From Thermosulfurimonas sp. F29 (lineage in GTDB: Bacteria; Desulfobacterota; Thermodesulfobacteria; Thermodesulfobacteriales; Thermodesulfobacteriaceae): 64,000 nt of DNA. Below the pieces are notes generated by a model. That model was not told where the DNA came from. It worked only from the letters and a program-made list of their open reading frames with translations, and did not search any database. Made by a program: the position numbers and the translations under genes. Positions 44,342-52,103 of this stretch are shown here, in pieces; position 1 is the first letter of the stretch; every line of letters begins with the position of its first letter. Where the stretch lies: assembly GCF_019688735.1 (NCBI RefSeq), contig NZ_JAIFYA010000002.1:434001-498000 (forward strand), read 5' to 3'.

Positions 44342-44689
44342 TCAGGTTCCAACCTTAAGCCGCCAAATTTCCCAGAGAAGCGACAGAACAAAAACGATTT
44401 CGTAGGCACGGATTCGGCGGAACAGTTCGTCGGCCCCGCGGCCGAAACCGAAAAGTCCGAAGGCGAAGATCGAAAGCGGAAAGATCATGGGGTTGGTTCT
44501 GAAGGCCGCGGCGATCCTGCCCTGAAGGAGAAGGCGCACGGCGTCGGTCATGCCGCAGCCCGGACAGGGATGTCCCGTTAAAGTCCGCACGGGGCAGGCC
44601 CACGGCAGTTCGAACCGGGAAAGAAACATCTTCCCGGCAACGAGAACCAGGACGAATGCGGCGGTTCTCAACAAAACCCTTCGGATCAT
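44342..44689 (-). CDS. DUF2752 membrane protein
   Basis: 115 residues. The family hallmark CPVRTLTGHPCPGCGMTDAV lies between hydrophobic helices; about three membrane segments. The function of DUF2752 is unknown. Its start overlaps the stop of the DUF4234 gene upstream (ATGA). Confidence 0.8.
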   Translation of the reverse strand: MIRRVLLRTAAFVLVLVAGKMFLSRFELPWACPVRTLTGHPCPGCGMTDAVRLLLQGRIAAAFRTNPMIFPLSIFAFGLFGFGRGADELFRRIRAYEIVFVLSLLWEIWRLKVGT

Positions 44690-45051
44690 GCGCGGTTTTT
44701 CCCTTCGACGGCTGAAAGGATTTCGTTTATTTCGTGTTGTTGGAGGGCGTCCGTCAGGATTCCCAGGGAGATGAGGGCGAGGATTAGAGACAGGGCAGGC
44801 AGGCTTTCGGAGGGCTCGAGATCGAAACGGCGTCGAACCTCCACAATGCGTTTGCCCATGACGTATTCGTGGTACAGGTTGTAGAGACCGCAGGTCAGCA
44901 CGGTGAAAAGAAGCCAGCGTCCGAAGGAGAACTCCTTCCGGCCCAGGAGAACGTTCATCGTCCGCATTTGCAGGTACTGCCAGTACAAATCCCAGAGACC
45001 GCAGGTGAGGAAGGTGAGAACGACATGTTTAGCGATCGATTCGGGCCGCAT
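44686..45051 (-). CDS. DUF4234-like membrane protein
   Basis: 121 residues with three or four membrane segments. LTFLTCGLWDLYWQYLQMR and LFTVLTCGLYNLYHEYVMGKR repeat the aromatic pattern of DUF4234 proteins. It is coupled to the DUF2752 gene. No function is known. Confidence 0.65.
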   Translation of the reverse strand: MRPESIAKHVVLTFLTCGLWDLYWQYLQMRTMNVLLGRKEFSFGRWLLFTVLTCGLYNLYHEYVMGKRIVEVRRRFDLEPSESLPALSLILALISLGILTDALQQHEINEILSAVEGKNRA

Positions 45052-45124
45052 CGCCGACCTCCTTTTCGAGAGTTTTTGTTTCCCGGAAAAGAAAAGCGGA
45101 AACGAAAGGTTCGCCGCAAGCCAA

Positions 45125-45655
45125 CTAACGACACAGACACATCATGAGCCGGGTTTCTCGCCAGAGTCCGCGGGCGTGCGTTTCGGCCTGCCGAAGGGCG
45201 GGACCGTAAACGGCTTCGGCTTCCCGGTTCCGTCGGTAAATGCAGGCGTAACCGTTTTCGATCATCCACTTGCCGAAATCGAGGTCCGGAGGGATTACGA
45301 TTCGGGCGAGGAGTCGTCCGTAGTAGCCCCTTCCCTCCGGGATCACCTCCACCACGCGCCGGTCGAGCAGGCGCATGGCCGCAAGAGAGGCTTCCCGTCC
45401 GAGGCGCCGGATGCTTTCGGCATCCACATGGCATCGCCTGGCGTCACGGCTGAGCTTCCTTGAGGGGAACTTCTCCGGGGTGTCAATGCCCCAAATTCTT
45501 ACCTTCACCCGACGACCGGATGCGAGGTTTTTGACCCACACCGTGTCGCCGTCCACGACGCGCAGGATCCGGGCCCGGAAGGGGCGGATGGGGAGGTTTT
45601 CGTCCGAGGCGAGACCCGGCGACGCGGTAAGGGACAGCCAGAGGGCGGCGATCAA
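45125..45655 (-). CDS. Secreted thermonuclease-like (SNase) protein
   Basis: 176 residues. A short hydrophobic N-terminus precedes an SNase domain: RILRVVDGDTVWVKNL, KVRIWGIDTPEKF (Arg and Asp of the active site), REASLAAMRLLDRRVV, EGRGYYGRLLARIV and WMIENGYACIYRR. It probably degrades DNA outside the cytoplasm. The start is TTG at 45655, preceded by GGAG. Confidence 0.8.
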   Translation of the reverse strand: MIAALWLSLTASPGLASDENLPIRPFRARILRVVDGDTVWVKNLASGRRVKVRIWGIDTPEKFPSRKLSRDARRCHVDAESIRRLGREASLAAMRLLDRRVVEVIPEGRGYYGRLLARIVIPPDLDFGKWMIENGYACIYRRNREAEAVYGPALRQAETHARGLWRETRLMMCLCR

Positions 45656-45691
45656 GATCAGGACCGCTCCACGGTCCGGTCCCGCTGAGAC

Positions 45692-45817
45692 TCAGGTCGA
45701 ACCGCACGAGTGCCGCGGTTCTCTACGGTCCGCGGATCGGTCAACCGCCCACAGAAAAACGACGAAACTTAACAGAGCGCCGAGGCCGAAGAAGAGAACG
45801 GCGAACCAGTCGGTCAT
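45692..45817 (-). CDS. 41-residue single-helix membrane protein
   Basis: Begins MTDWFAVLFFGLGALLSFVV, one membrane helix, then a charged tail ending HSCGST. ATG 45817 is preceded by AGGAGGAGACAC, an excellent ribosome site, which is the main support. It overlaps the end of the next gene upstream in another frame and lies 36 bp before the SNase gene. Confidence 0.5.
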   Translation of the reverse strand: MTDWFAVLFFGLGALLSFVVFLWAVDRSADRREPRHSCGST

Positions 45818-46133
45818 GTGTCTCCTCCTTGTCAGTATCGGTTTTAAGAATTGCACCGAGTTTCTTAAGAGAAACGGAAGTTTCCATCAAGGGGACGCAG
45901 CGCTCTCCGGTTTCGGTTCGTTCGATCCGCATCAGGGTGAACCTCGCCCGTCTCCGATCGAGGACGAACTGAAGGAGGGTCCCGTCGTCTCCCACCGGGA
46001 CGGTGTCGCCCGCGGCAAGAAGCGTCCGGTCGCGATCAAGGTCTCGCATGGCCTGCACAAGGCGTCTGCGGCCCTCGGAGCCAAGGATGGTGAGAAGTTC
46101 CTCGATATCAAGCCCGTTCTTTTCGGCGCTCAC
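45741..46133 (-). CDS. Hypothetical protein
   Basis: 130 residues. ELLTILGSEGRRRLVQAMRD and LLAAGDTVPVGDDGTLLQFVLDRRRARFTLM look like a small mixed alpha/beta domain; no family is recognised. GTG 46133 is chosen because GGGAGGAG lies 5 bases upstream; the frame itself is open to 46211. The arginine-rich C-terminus overlaps the 41-residue membrane protein in another frame. Confidence 0.5.
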   Translation of the reverse strand: MSAEKNGLDIEELLTILGSEGRRRLVQAMRDLDRDRTLLAAGDTVPVGDDGTLLQFVLDRRRARFTLMRIERTETGERCVPLMETSVSLKKLGAILKTDTDKEETHDRLVRRSLLRPRRSVKFRRFSVGG

Positions 46134-46140
46134 GGCACTC

Positions 46141-46420
46141 CTCCCGCGGCGGTCAGCCGAAACAAACTTTCTCCAACGCTTTAACCGTAACCAAGACGAT
46201 GGTAATGACACCGATAAAGATGATCGGGTCGATCATGCAATTAAGTTTCTGGCAGATCGGGTTTCTTGGTTTAAAAAGAACTTAGCCCTGCGAAAACCGA
46301 ACGATCTTGGAACGGGAATACTTTGATCTTAGGGAAATCGTCCGTGGTTTCAGCGGTGGTTAGCCGCGGGAACAGAAAACAGGGCCAAGCGGCAGTCTCC
46401 CGCGGTGGTCAACCGAAAAA
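46141..46420. repeat. Three imperfect copies of a GC-rich palindromic repeat
   Basis: CTCCCGCGGCGGTCAGCCGA (46141-46160) and CTCCCGCGGTGGTCAACCGA (46397-46416) match at 18 of 20 positions, and GCGGTGGTTAGCCGCGG (46353-46369) is a third, more distant copy. Each carries the short palindrome CGGN(5)CCG. The first copy overlaps the ribosome site of the gene starting at 46133. Confidence 0.45.
46153..46236 (-). CDS. Possible 27-residue membrane peptide
   Basis: Begins MIDPIIFIGVITIVLVTVKA and ends in VCFG; a single hydrophobic helix. There is no ribosome site, so this is only a possibility. It lies 19 bp upstream of the hypothetical gene at 46133. Confidence 0.25.
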   Translation of the reverse strand: MIDPIIFIGVITIVLVTVKALEKVCFG

Positions 46421-46706
46421 CAGTCTCGCCAGAACTTCGGTTCCGGCTATGACGGCGGACAAAGGCGGCGATGGAGGGAGAAGACTCCGGCCTTAAAGCC
46501 GGGGAGGAGACCGCTACTATCCGTTCGTTCCCTTCGCAGGAAGCGTCCTGCTCCGCCCTTTAGGACGTGATTGACAAGTCACTATTCCCTCGTAAGACCT
46601 TCGTAAGAGGACAAGAAGCATTTCGAATACTCTCTGCGAAGTCTTTACCTCCTCAAATATTCAAGTTACTTTAGTAGAGTATTCTCAAAAAAGGAGGAAA
46701 GATAAA
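46237..46706. other. Non-coding region between two gene blocks of the element
   Basis: 470 bp without a supported gene. It holds two of the palindromic repeats, an omega-RNA-like hairpin (see 46471-46512), a TTGACA at 46571-46576 with a weak TAAGAC 16 bp later, and two CGTAAGA copies 11 bases apart at 46591-46597 and 46602-46608. The 3' end is AT-rich and leads into the ribosome site of the small secreted peptide. Confidence 0.4.
46471..46512 (+). ncRNA. Omega-RNA-like 3' hairpin, possible relic of an IS605/IS607 right end
   Basis: ACTCCGGCCTTAAAGCCGGG followed by GAGGAGACC has the shape of the conserved 3' hairpin of TnpB-associated omega RNAs: CCGGC stem, CTTAAA loop, GCCGG, then GGGAG before the guide. 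In one frame it reads EKTPALKPGRR, similar to the end of TnpB proteins. No tnpB or tnpA gene remains nearby, so this is a remnant or a stand-alone copy at most. Confidence 0.35.
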
Positions 46707-46799
46707 GTGAGGGGTGTTCTCGTTTTTTTATTTTGTTCTTTTTTTCTTTGGGTAGGTAGTGCCGGTGCTGCAGAGCGACTCTTGGCCGGAGGGATGTGA
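46707..46799 (+). CDS. 30-residue peptide with a signal sequence
   Basis: GTG 46707 has AAGGAGGA 7-10 bases upstream. The translation starts MRGVLVFLFCSFFLWVGSAG and continues AAERLLAGGM: a textbook signal peptide with A-x-A cleavage that would leave about ten residues. It stops at TGA 46797. After the TGA the same frame reads FYVCDGNTGCRQ then stops, so it could also be a broken or read-through gene. Confidence 0.4.
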   Translation: MRGVLVFLFCSFFLWVGSAGAAERLLAGGM

Positions 46800-46899
46800 T
46801 TCTATGTCTGCGACGGCAACACCGGATGCCGGCAATAATCCGCGGGAAAAATATGTTTCTCCTGCGGAACAGTTCCAAAACTCATCAGGGAGGCGTGTT

Positions 46900-48102
46900 A
46901 TGAAGAAAAGTTTGCTTTCAGGGGTGTTGGGGTTTGTGTTGGTTCTGGCCTTTTTCATCGCGGGCATCGCTTCGGTTCGGGCGGCGACTCTTGATCTGAG
47001 CGATCCCGAGACCTGGGAGTTCTACGGACGTGTCTTCGGCGAGCCCGGGGAAACGGGATTCCTCTTCGGAGGAATGGAGGATGATCACATTAGAAAGTGT
47101 CGTCCCGCGTGGTGGGCGGGACCGGCGTATAACTTTGCCATCCCGAAAAAGGCCTTTCGTGCTCCCTTTGATCTGAAATTCCGGGCCCAGTTCTTCGACA
47201 CCGATGTGGGTTTCAACGCCTTTTACCTTGCTTGCGTGGATCCCGCCAACTTTCGCCTGCCGGAGGATTGTCAGGGTGAGATGATACCGGGACAGGTCGA
47301 CATGCCCTTTGAGCTTACCCTGGGCAACGCCTGGAATCAGCCTGAGGATCAGGTCTGTGTCTCCCTGGGGACCGGCCACTACGACTGGACCTGTCAGAGC
47401 GAGGACGGAGTGCGCTTTGCCGCCGGCGAGTTTCACGACTTTGAGGTGAAAATGACCGCCGACAACACCGTTCAGGTCTTCGTGGACGGACATCTGCTCA
47501 AGAGCACCCGGGTGGAACCCTGTCCCACCGGCTGGTATCTTCTTGTGCTTCGTTCTTACGATGCGCAGGCCGACTTCATTAACGGCACTATGGAGGCGCA
47601 GGCTCTGGTCGGCCCCGGAGAATACGGCAACGAAACTCACGAAACTCCCGGAGAAACGGGAAACGAAACGGAAAACGCCTGTGTTCCCGAACATCCCGAG
47701 GGGTGCGGCACGCCTCTGGAGTGCGCGGCCGCGAACGGATTCTGGTGTAACGGCACCTGTCAGGCGGAGCCCTGCAACGGTGGTGATTATCAGGCCGGTT
47801 TCGAGGAAGGGAAGCGGTGGTGCCGGGAGCATCCGCAGGAGTGTGGTCTTCCCTCCGTCTGTGAGGAACCGCAGTCCGTTCAGGATATATTGCGGAACAT
47901 CTGCGCCGCCCGGGTCCTTATAGAGGGAGCCTTCCCGCACGAAAGGTTGATTCTTAAGATTCCCTGTGTGATTGTTTACGGTGATGATGGAAAGCCGGTG
48001 AACTACCGGGCGCTCCTCAACATCAACCAGACTCCGGAGGGGCGAATCTTCCTGGATGTGGGAGGCCTCCAGAGCGGAATCCCGCACCGCTCCGAGCAGT
48101 AA
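46900..48102 (+). CDS. Secreted cysteine-rich protein with lectin-like beta-sandwich
   Basis: 400 residues. ATG 46900 follows AGGGAGGCGTGTT; a signal peptide (LLSGVLGFVLVLAFFIAGIA, cleaved after VRA) leads into a region of about 240 residues with FHDFEVKMTADNTVQVFVDG and GWYLLVLRSYDAQADF, typical of LamG/concanavalin-like folds. A Thr/Glu/Asn-rich linker, a segment with about ten cysteines and a conserved-looking C-terminal part (ICAARVLIEGAF...) follow. Codon use is nearer the chromosome than the rest of the element (one ACGT seen). A strong terminator follows. Confidence 0.6.
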   Translation: MKKSLLSGVLGFVLVLAFFIAGIASVRAATLDLSDPETWEFYGRVFGEPGETGFLFGGMEDDHIRKCRPAWWAGPAYNFAIPKKAFRAPFDLKFRAQFFDTDVGFNAFYLACVDPANFRLPEDCQGEMIPGQVDMPFELTLGNAWNQPEDQVCVSLGTGHYDWTCQSEDGVRFAAGEFHDFEVKMTADNTVQVFVDGHLLKSTRVEPCPTGWYLLVLRSYDAQADFINGTMEAQALVGPGEYGNETHETPGETGNETENACVPEHPEGCGTPLECAAANGFWCNGTCQAEPCNGGDYQAGFEEGKRWCREHPQECGLPSVCEEPQSVQDILRNICAARVLIEGAFPHERLILKIPCVIVYGDDGKPVNYRALLNINQTPEGRIFLDVGGLQSGIPHRSEQ

Positions 48103-48116
48103 TCTCTCCGAAAATC

Positions 48117-48151
48117 AGAGGGGGGGTAATCACACCCCCCCCTCTTTTTTT
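48117..48151 (+). terminator. Intrinsic terminator after the secreted protein
   Basis: AGAGGGGGGGT and ACCCCCCCCTCT pair almost perfectly around a short loop and are followed by a run of seven T. Confidence 0.9.
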
Positions 48152-48182
48152 AAAGGGGCCGGAGGTCAACTATCTCCTCTTC

Positions 48183-48527
48183 TTAAGGAATCCACGTCGT
48201 CAATCTCTCAGTCGCGTCCCATTCGCGGCGGAGGTTCTGAGGGGATTGTCCCGCCCTGAGCACGGTGCAGATGACCATCCACAGAGGCAACTCCTCCGGC
48301 GAAGACCAGAAAAGCGAACGGTCCGCGCCGTAATCGCGCCAGCGGACCGGCTGAAGGTCTCCGGGTTCGTGAAGGGTTGCCGCTTCCGCAGTAGCTTCCG
48401 AACTCAGGGCCTCGGAAAGCAAAATGCGTATCAGTGTTTGATACCCTATTCCCATCCGAGAAGCTCGTCTCCTTAGCCTTACCAGCAATTCTTCCGGCAG
48501 CCTAACGGTAACTTTGCGGCTAGGCAT
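48183..48527 (-). CDS. Ribbon-helix-helix (CopG-like) DNA-binding protein
   Basis: 114 residues. The N-terminus KVTVRLPEELLVRLRRRASR then MGIGYQTLIRILLSEAL is a CopG/Arc-type RHH domain. The remainder (VRWRDYGADRSLFW...LRREWDATERLTTW) is unassigned. RHH proteins are often antitoxins, but no toxin gene is beside it. ATG 48527 is chosen from homology; ATG 48545 is also in frame. Confidence 0.65.
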   Translation of the reverse strand: MPSRKVTVRLPEELLVRLRRRASRMGIGYQTLIRILLSEALSSEATAEAATLHEPGDLQPVRWRDYGADRSLFWSSPEELPLWMVICTVLRAGQSPQNLRREWDATERLTTWIP

Positions 48528-48590
48528 TGTATGGATATTGTACATACCGCAAAATCGCCGGGCAACACTGAGGTGTTCCTTCGCAAGGAA

Positions 48591-48935
48591 TCAACGGGCG
48601 GGCCTTTCTGTCAGATCCGTCCTCCGAAAGTGGCACTTAAGGCATCCCCTCAGCTCTTCGGCTCCGCCGCACCGGATGAGCACTGTCCTCAGATCATGAC
48701 AGTCGAAGCAGTCCGCCCCGCAGACGGAATGAGCGTTCCTAACCGCAGGCCCGGAAGTCAACCGACGATGACAGTCCGTACAGGTTTCGACCGCCGCGTG
48801 GCGGGCGTCCCGCGGAATCCTGTGGCAAAGGCGACAGTCCGAGGCACAGGAAAAGGCCGGGGAAAACAGGCCGACCGAAAACAGGCCTGCAACAAACAGC
48901 AGAAACAGGAATTTTACCAAACAATTTAAAAACAT
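48591..48935 (-). CDS. Small secreted multihaem cytochrome c (four CxxCH)
   Basis: 114 residues. A signal peptide (KFLFLLFVAGLFSVGLF) is followed by four haem-binding motifs in about 75 residues: CRLCH, CTDCH, CFDCH and CLKCH. It would be a periplasmic electron carrier. It lies directly downstream of, and overlaps by 10 bp, the sigma-like regulator, which may control it. Confidence 0.75.
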   Translation of the reverse strand: MFLNCLVKFLFLLFVAGLFSVGLFSPAFSCASDCRLCHRIPRDARHAAVETCTDCHRRLTSGPAVRNAHSVCGADCFDCHDLRTVLIRCGGAEELRGCLKCHFRRTDLTERPAR

Positions 48936-49789
48936 CGCTTCGGCTTCGCCTTATACGGGGTTACTATTAGCTTTTTCCCTTCGTATTCGATTTCCACCGG
49001 AATTTTCGCCGTCCAGGCCGCGCTTAAGATGAGCCCAACCGTGTAGTGTTCGTAATTATGTTTGCACAGACGTTTGCGCATGGGAGCAGGAAGTCGCCGT
49101 TTGAGTTCGGGAACATCCACCGGGATACGGATGTACACTTTATCCTTGATGAGACCGTACTGCCTGCGAATGAGATCCGGTGGAACCACGGAGGACACAA
49201 TGGGAAACCAAGGGCTGGAGCGAAAACGGTTGCGTTTGAGCACCCCCGTGCGAGAGACTTTTTTCCCTCTGACTGTCGGACGACGACCACGCCTCAAAAT
49301 GGACATGGAGCGTTTGGTTAGTTGCCGTGCGGTCTCATGCGATATTTGCAGCTTTTGCGCAATTGCTTTGTAACTGAAACCCTCCATGCGGAGCCGCAGA
49401 ACTGTGCGCTCGAAAGTATTGAGCAACTTTTCAGCCTGATGTTGAAGCAGACAGCATTCATCCACTTGCGTGGCAACGGCTAAGCTATCAAGCCGGTCAA
49501 GAGCGGCTCCGTCCGTATCATCGTCAGCGGGGTGGAAAAGATCCTCCAGGTAGCTGGTCCTACAAGTCCGGGGAAGGTACTTGCTGAGCACATGCGCTCC
49601 GGCGAACGTGCGCACCTTCCTCGACACGGGCAAATTCTTCTCCGAAACGTACCGCCAGAGAAACAGGGCCAACTCCTGCTCTAGGTCTTCCTGATACGGT
49701 GCAAGCGCCGGAAAACGCTCTACCAGAGAACGGGCATCGGCCCTGGCGAATTTGAGAACCATGTCCATTGGAGAAAAGCATCTCATCAT
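48926..49789 (-). CDS. Sigma-70 region-4-like regulator
   Basis: 287 residues. An N-terminal helical part (LVERFPALAPYQEDLEQELA) recalls sigma-factor region 2, and FERTVLRLRMEGFSYKAIAQ followed by KLQISHETARQLTKRS is a clear region-4 helix-turn-helix. The C-terminal 110 residues (IRIPVDVPELKRRLPAPMRK) are unassigned. It may be a specialised sigma factor of the element. The exact start among several ATGs is uncertain. Confidence 0.6.
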   Translation of the reverse strand: MMRCFSPMDMVLKFARADARSLVERFPALAPYQEDLEQELALFLWRYVSEKNLPVSRKVRTFAGAHVLSKYLPRTCRTSYLEDLFHPADDDTDGAALDRLDSLAVATQVDECCLLQHQAEKLLNTFERTVLRLRMEGFSYKAIAQKLQISHETARQLTKRSMSILRRGRRPTVRGKKVSRTGVLKRNRFRSSPWFPIVSSVVPPDLIRRQYGLIKDKVYIRIPVDVPELKRRLPAPMRKRLCKHNYEHYTVGLILSAAWTAKIPVEIEYEGKKLIVTPYKAKPKRCF

Positions 49790-49840
49790 CTAAACTCACA
49801 CTACCATTTCCCCCCACCCGGAGATCTTTTCACGCTACCC

Positions 49841-50722
49841 TCACCCTTTTCTTTGGTGGACAGATGTGTGCACTATAGCTATGATGTTGCGCCACCGTCC
49901 GTCGCGGGTAGCCTTTTCGAACACCGTGGCGAGCTCCTTTAGGAATGACTTCGTCGTCGCAGAACGATACAGTTCGAACCGAAAGCGTCCGGAGAGCCGT
50001 GCAAAAAGCGGCCAAGCAGCAAAGAAGTCGTTCATTCGCATAGCATCAACGAGGTTTCCGCAGAGGTCGGTTATCGGGGTGCGATGCTCGGAAACGGAAG
50101 CACGGGAATAGAAGGTGTCTTTCAGCCAGACGATCTGAGAAATGCCGTACGGGTAGGTTCCCCAGATAGCTTTGGAAAGGAAAACCAGATGGAGCTTCTC
50201 GAAGCCATCCCGCAGGGCATTTCGAGCACGCGCGATGACATCCGGATTACGGACTCTTTCGGCGGCAAGCAGGTCCCGCCAGGCCATGGTCAGTTCGGCC
50301 GGAACGGTCCACAATTCGGATAGCCCCGGAGCGCCCGGCCAATCCGAACCGAAGATCCGTCTTCCGCACCGGACCGCCGCGGCGACGGCCTCCGCGAAGG
50401 CGGCTTCCTCTTCCATTCGCTGAGGATCCCACTTCTCATTTAGCGCGGACAGTAGGTGCGCAACATGCACGACCAGCTCGGAACAGGTTCGACCGAACTC
50501 CGGTTCCTCCTCAACATCGTTCTCCGATTCGGACAAGACACTCCACTTCCGCTGAAGTCTCTCAAATGTGCTCTTAAGGTCGGGAAAAATCTCATCGGGA
50601 GGAGGAGGGGAGGACGCAACACCGTGAAAAATGTCAATGACATGCCACGTCGCCTCTGAGAACAGGCGGTCCAAAGCCATTATGGATCGGATCGCGTGAA
50701 AGTTTTCAAAAAAGTCTTTCAT
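49841..50722 (-). CDS. Hypothetical protein
   Basis: 293 residues, mostly helical, acidic near residue 70 (ESENDVEEEPEFG). No motif is recognised. ATG 50722 is chosen because AAAGGAGAAA lies upstream; the open frame further upstream runs through the neighbouring gene. It is in a long minus-strand series of small genes. Confidence 0.5.
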   Translation of the reverse strand: MKDFFENFHAIRSIMALDRLFSEATWHVIDIFHGVASSPPPPDEIFPDLKSTFERLQRKWSVLSESENDVEEEPEFGRTCSELVVHVAHLLSALNEKWDPQRMEEEAAFAEAVAAAVRCGRRIFGSDWPGAPGLSELWTVPAELTMAWRDLLAAERVRNPDVIARARNALRDGFEKLHLVFLSKAIWGTYPYGISQIVWLKDTFYSRASVSEHRTPITDLCGNLVDAMRMNDFFAAWPLFARLSGRFRFELYRSATTKSFLKELATVFEKATRDGRWRNIIAIVHTSVHQRKG

Positions 50723-50742
50723 AAGTGTTTCTCCTTTCTTTT

Positions 50743-51717
50743 TTATTCCGGCGGCGCCACCCACATCCGCCACTTGCGCCAGCCGTCTTTCTCCATTTTT
50801 TCCTCGTCCACGCCGAAAACGCCAATGTAAAGCACCACGCCCCTTTTTTCGTCCAGGTGAAACCGCAGGAACCCGAACCGGTCGCTTCCCGCGTAGTCGG
50901 CGAGCCAGAAGGCCGGATGGAAAAGCCCTTCCTCGCAAAGGACGTTCATCTTTTCCGCGAGCTCCCGGCCCATCTTCGTGCGGCAATTCACCACGAGAGT
51001 CCAGGGGTCGGTCTTCGACAGGCGAAAGGGCGTCCGCCTAAGAACCGATTCGTCCTCGATCGGTTCCGTGAGGGCCACCCTGTCCGGACCGACCAGCTTC
51101 AGGTTTTCCCGCAGGGGTTCCGGGAGTTTTTCTTTGACCAGGGAAAACAGTTTCTCTCGGGCCGCAACCGCACGGTCGTAGGCCCGGAAGATTTCTTTCT
51201 TGACCTTTTCCGGTGGCTCGAAGACCGGGGCCGAAAGGACTTCCGGGATCACGCCCTGGAGACCCTCGATTACTGCCTCCCTGAACTTCGGGGTCTTCGC
51301 CGCAAGCTCCACCAGGGCCCGGAAGTCCTCCGGCTTGAAGTGGACGCTTCCGATCCGGGCCTCCTTCACGTTTTGCACCTCGCCGAGAACCCGGAAGGGA
51401 AGAACCAGAAAGAGGTTCTCATCTGGATTTCTTTTCTCCGCTTCCGCTCGGGCTTCGGGCTTCAAAGCCGCGAGTCGAGCCCGATCCATGTAGTAGATTG
51501 CCGCTCCACCGCCGCAGCCGTTGGGCATGATTGCTTCCTTGAGAACATCCGCAACGTCCGCAATGTGGATGTTCTCTTTCCGTTCGAGGCGTTCACCGAT
51601 CGGATCGCGCCCGTTCTCCGCCTGCCACACCAGGATCTCGGCCCGAAGACAGGTGGCCGGGATTTCCGGGTCGAAAGGCGGTTCGGTGAAGTAGAAACGG
51701 GGAGTATGTTTCGCCAT
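50743..51717 (-). CDS. Hypothetical protein
   Basis: 324 residues. Sequence is well formed (FYFTEPPFDPEIPATCLRA; FLRFHLDEKRGVVLYIGVFG) with a helical middle rich in Glu and Lys, but no family is recognised. ATG 51717 (MAKHTPRF) is chosen because AAGAGGT lies nearby; further in-frame ATG codons exist upstream. Confidence 0.5.
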   Translation of the reverse strand: MAKHTPRFYFTEPPFDPEIPATCLRAEILVWQAENGRDPIGERLERKENIHIADVADVLKEAIMPNGCGGGAAIYYMDRARLAALKPEARAEAEKRNPDENLFLVLPFRVLGEVQNVKEARIGSVHFKPEDFRALVELAAKTPKFREAVIEGLQGVIPEVLSAPVFEPPEKVKKEIFRAYDRAVAAREKLFSLVKEKLPEPLRENLKLVGPDRVALTEPIEDESVLRRTPFRLSKTDPWTLVVNCRTKMGRELAEKMNVLCEEGLFHPAFWLADYAGSDRFGFLRFHLDEKRGVVLYIGVFGVDEEKMEKDGWRKWRMWVAPPE

Positions 51718-51777
51718 GATGGACCTCTTGTGTGCCGTAGTTTTTAAGGTAGAAACCGAATGTTTCTCCATTTTCAT

Positions 51778-52077
51778 TTATGCCAGTCTGTCCCAATTCC
51801 GAACCAATGCAAGTAACAGTTCAACTCGATAAACATTGTCGTCCAAAGGAAGTCTTATTTCTCTCCAAGTCCGCGCTGCGGCTTCAAGAAGAACGCCCGC
51901 GGGTATTTTGAGTATTTCGGCGAGCTTGACAATCTTTTCGGGGGCTGGAGGGTTGCGTCGTCCACGTTCAATATCTGAAAGATAAACGACCGACCAGCCC
52001 ATCATTCCCGCCACATCCGAAAGACGAAGCCCTGCGTGTTTTCTGGCCTCGCGAAGCGCGACTCCAAAGGGAGTCAT
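51778..52077 (-). CDS. XRE-family regulator (copy 1)
   Basis: 99 residues. LREARKHAGLRLSDVAGMMG and WSVVYLSDIERGRRNPP make an XRE helix-turn-helix. The C-terminal part (IPAGVLLEAAARTWREI) is shared with the second regulator at 55340, so the two are paralogues within the element. Confidence 0.8.
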   Translation of the reverse strand: MTPFGVALREARKHAGLRLSDVAGMMGWSVVYLSDIERGRRNPPAPEKIVKLAEILKIPAGVLLEAAARTWREIRLPLDDNVYRVELLLALVRNWDRLA

Positions 52078-52103
52078 TTCTCCACCGTCTCCCCCTCCAA
52101 AAT

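Noticed and set aside
46797-46838. TGA read as selenocysteine in the small secreted peptide (frame continues FYVCDGNTGCRQ)
   Set aside because: No SECIS-like hairpin is evident after the TGA and the continuation is only twelve residues long.
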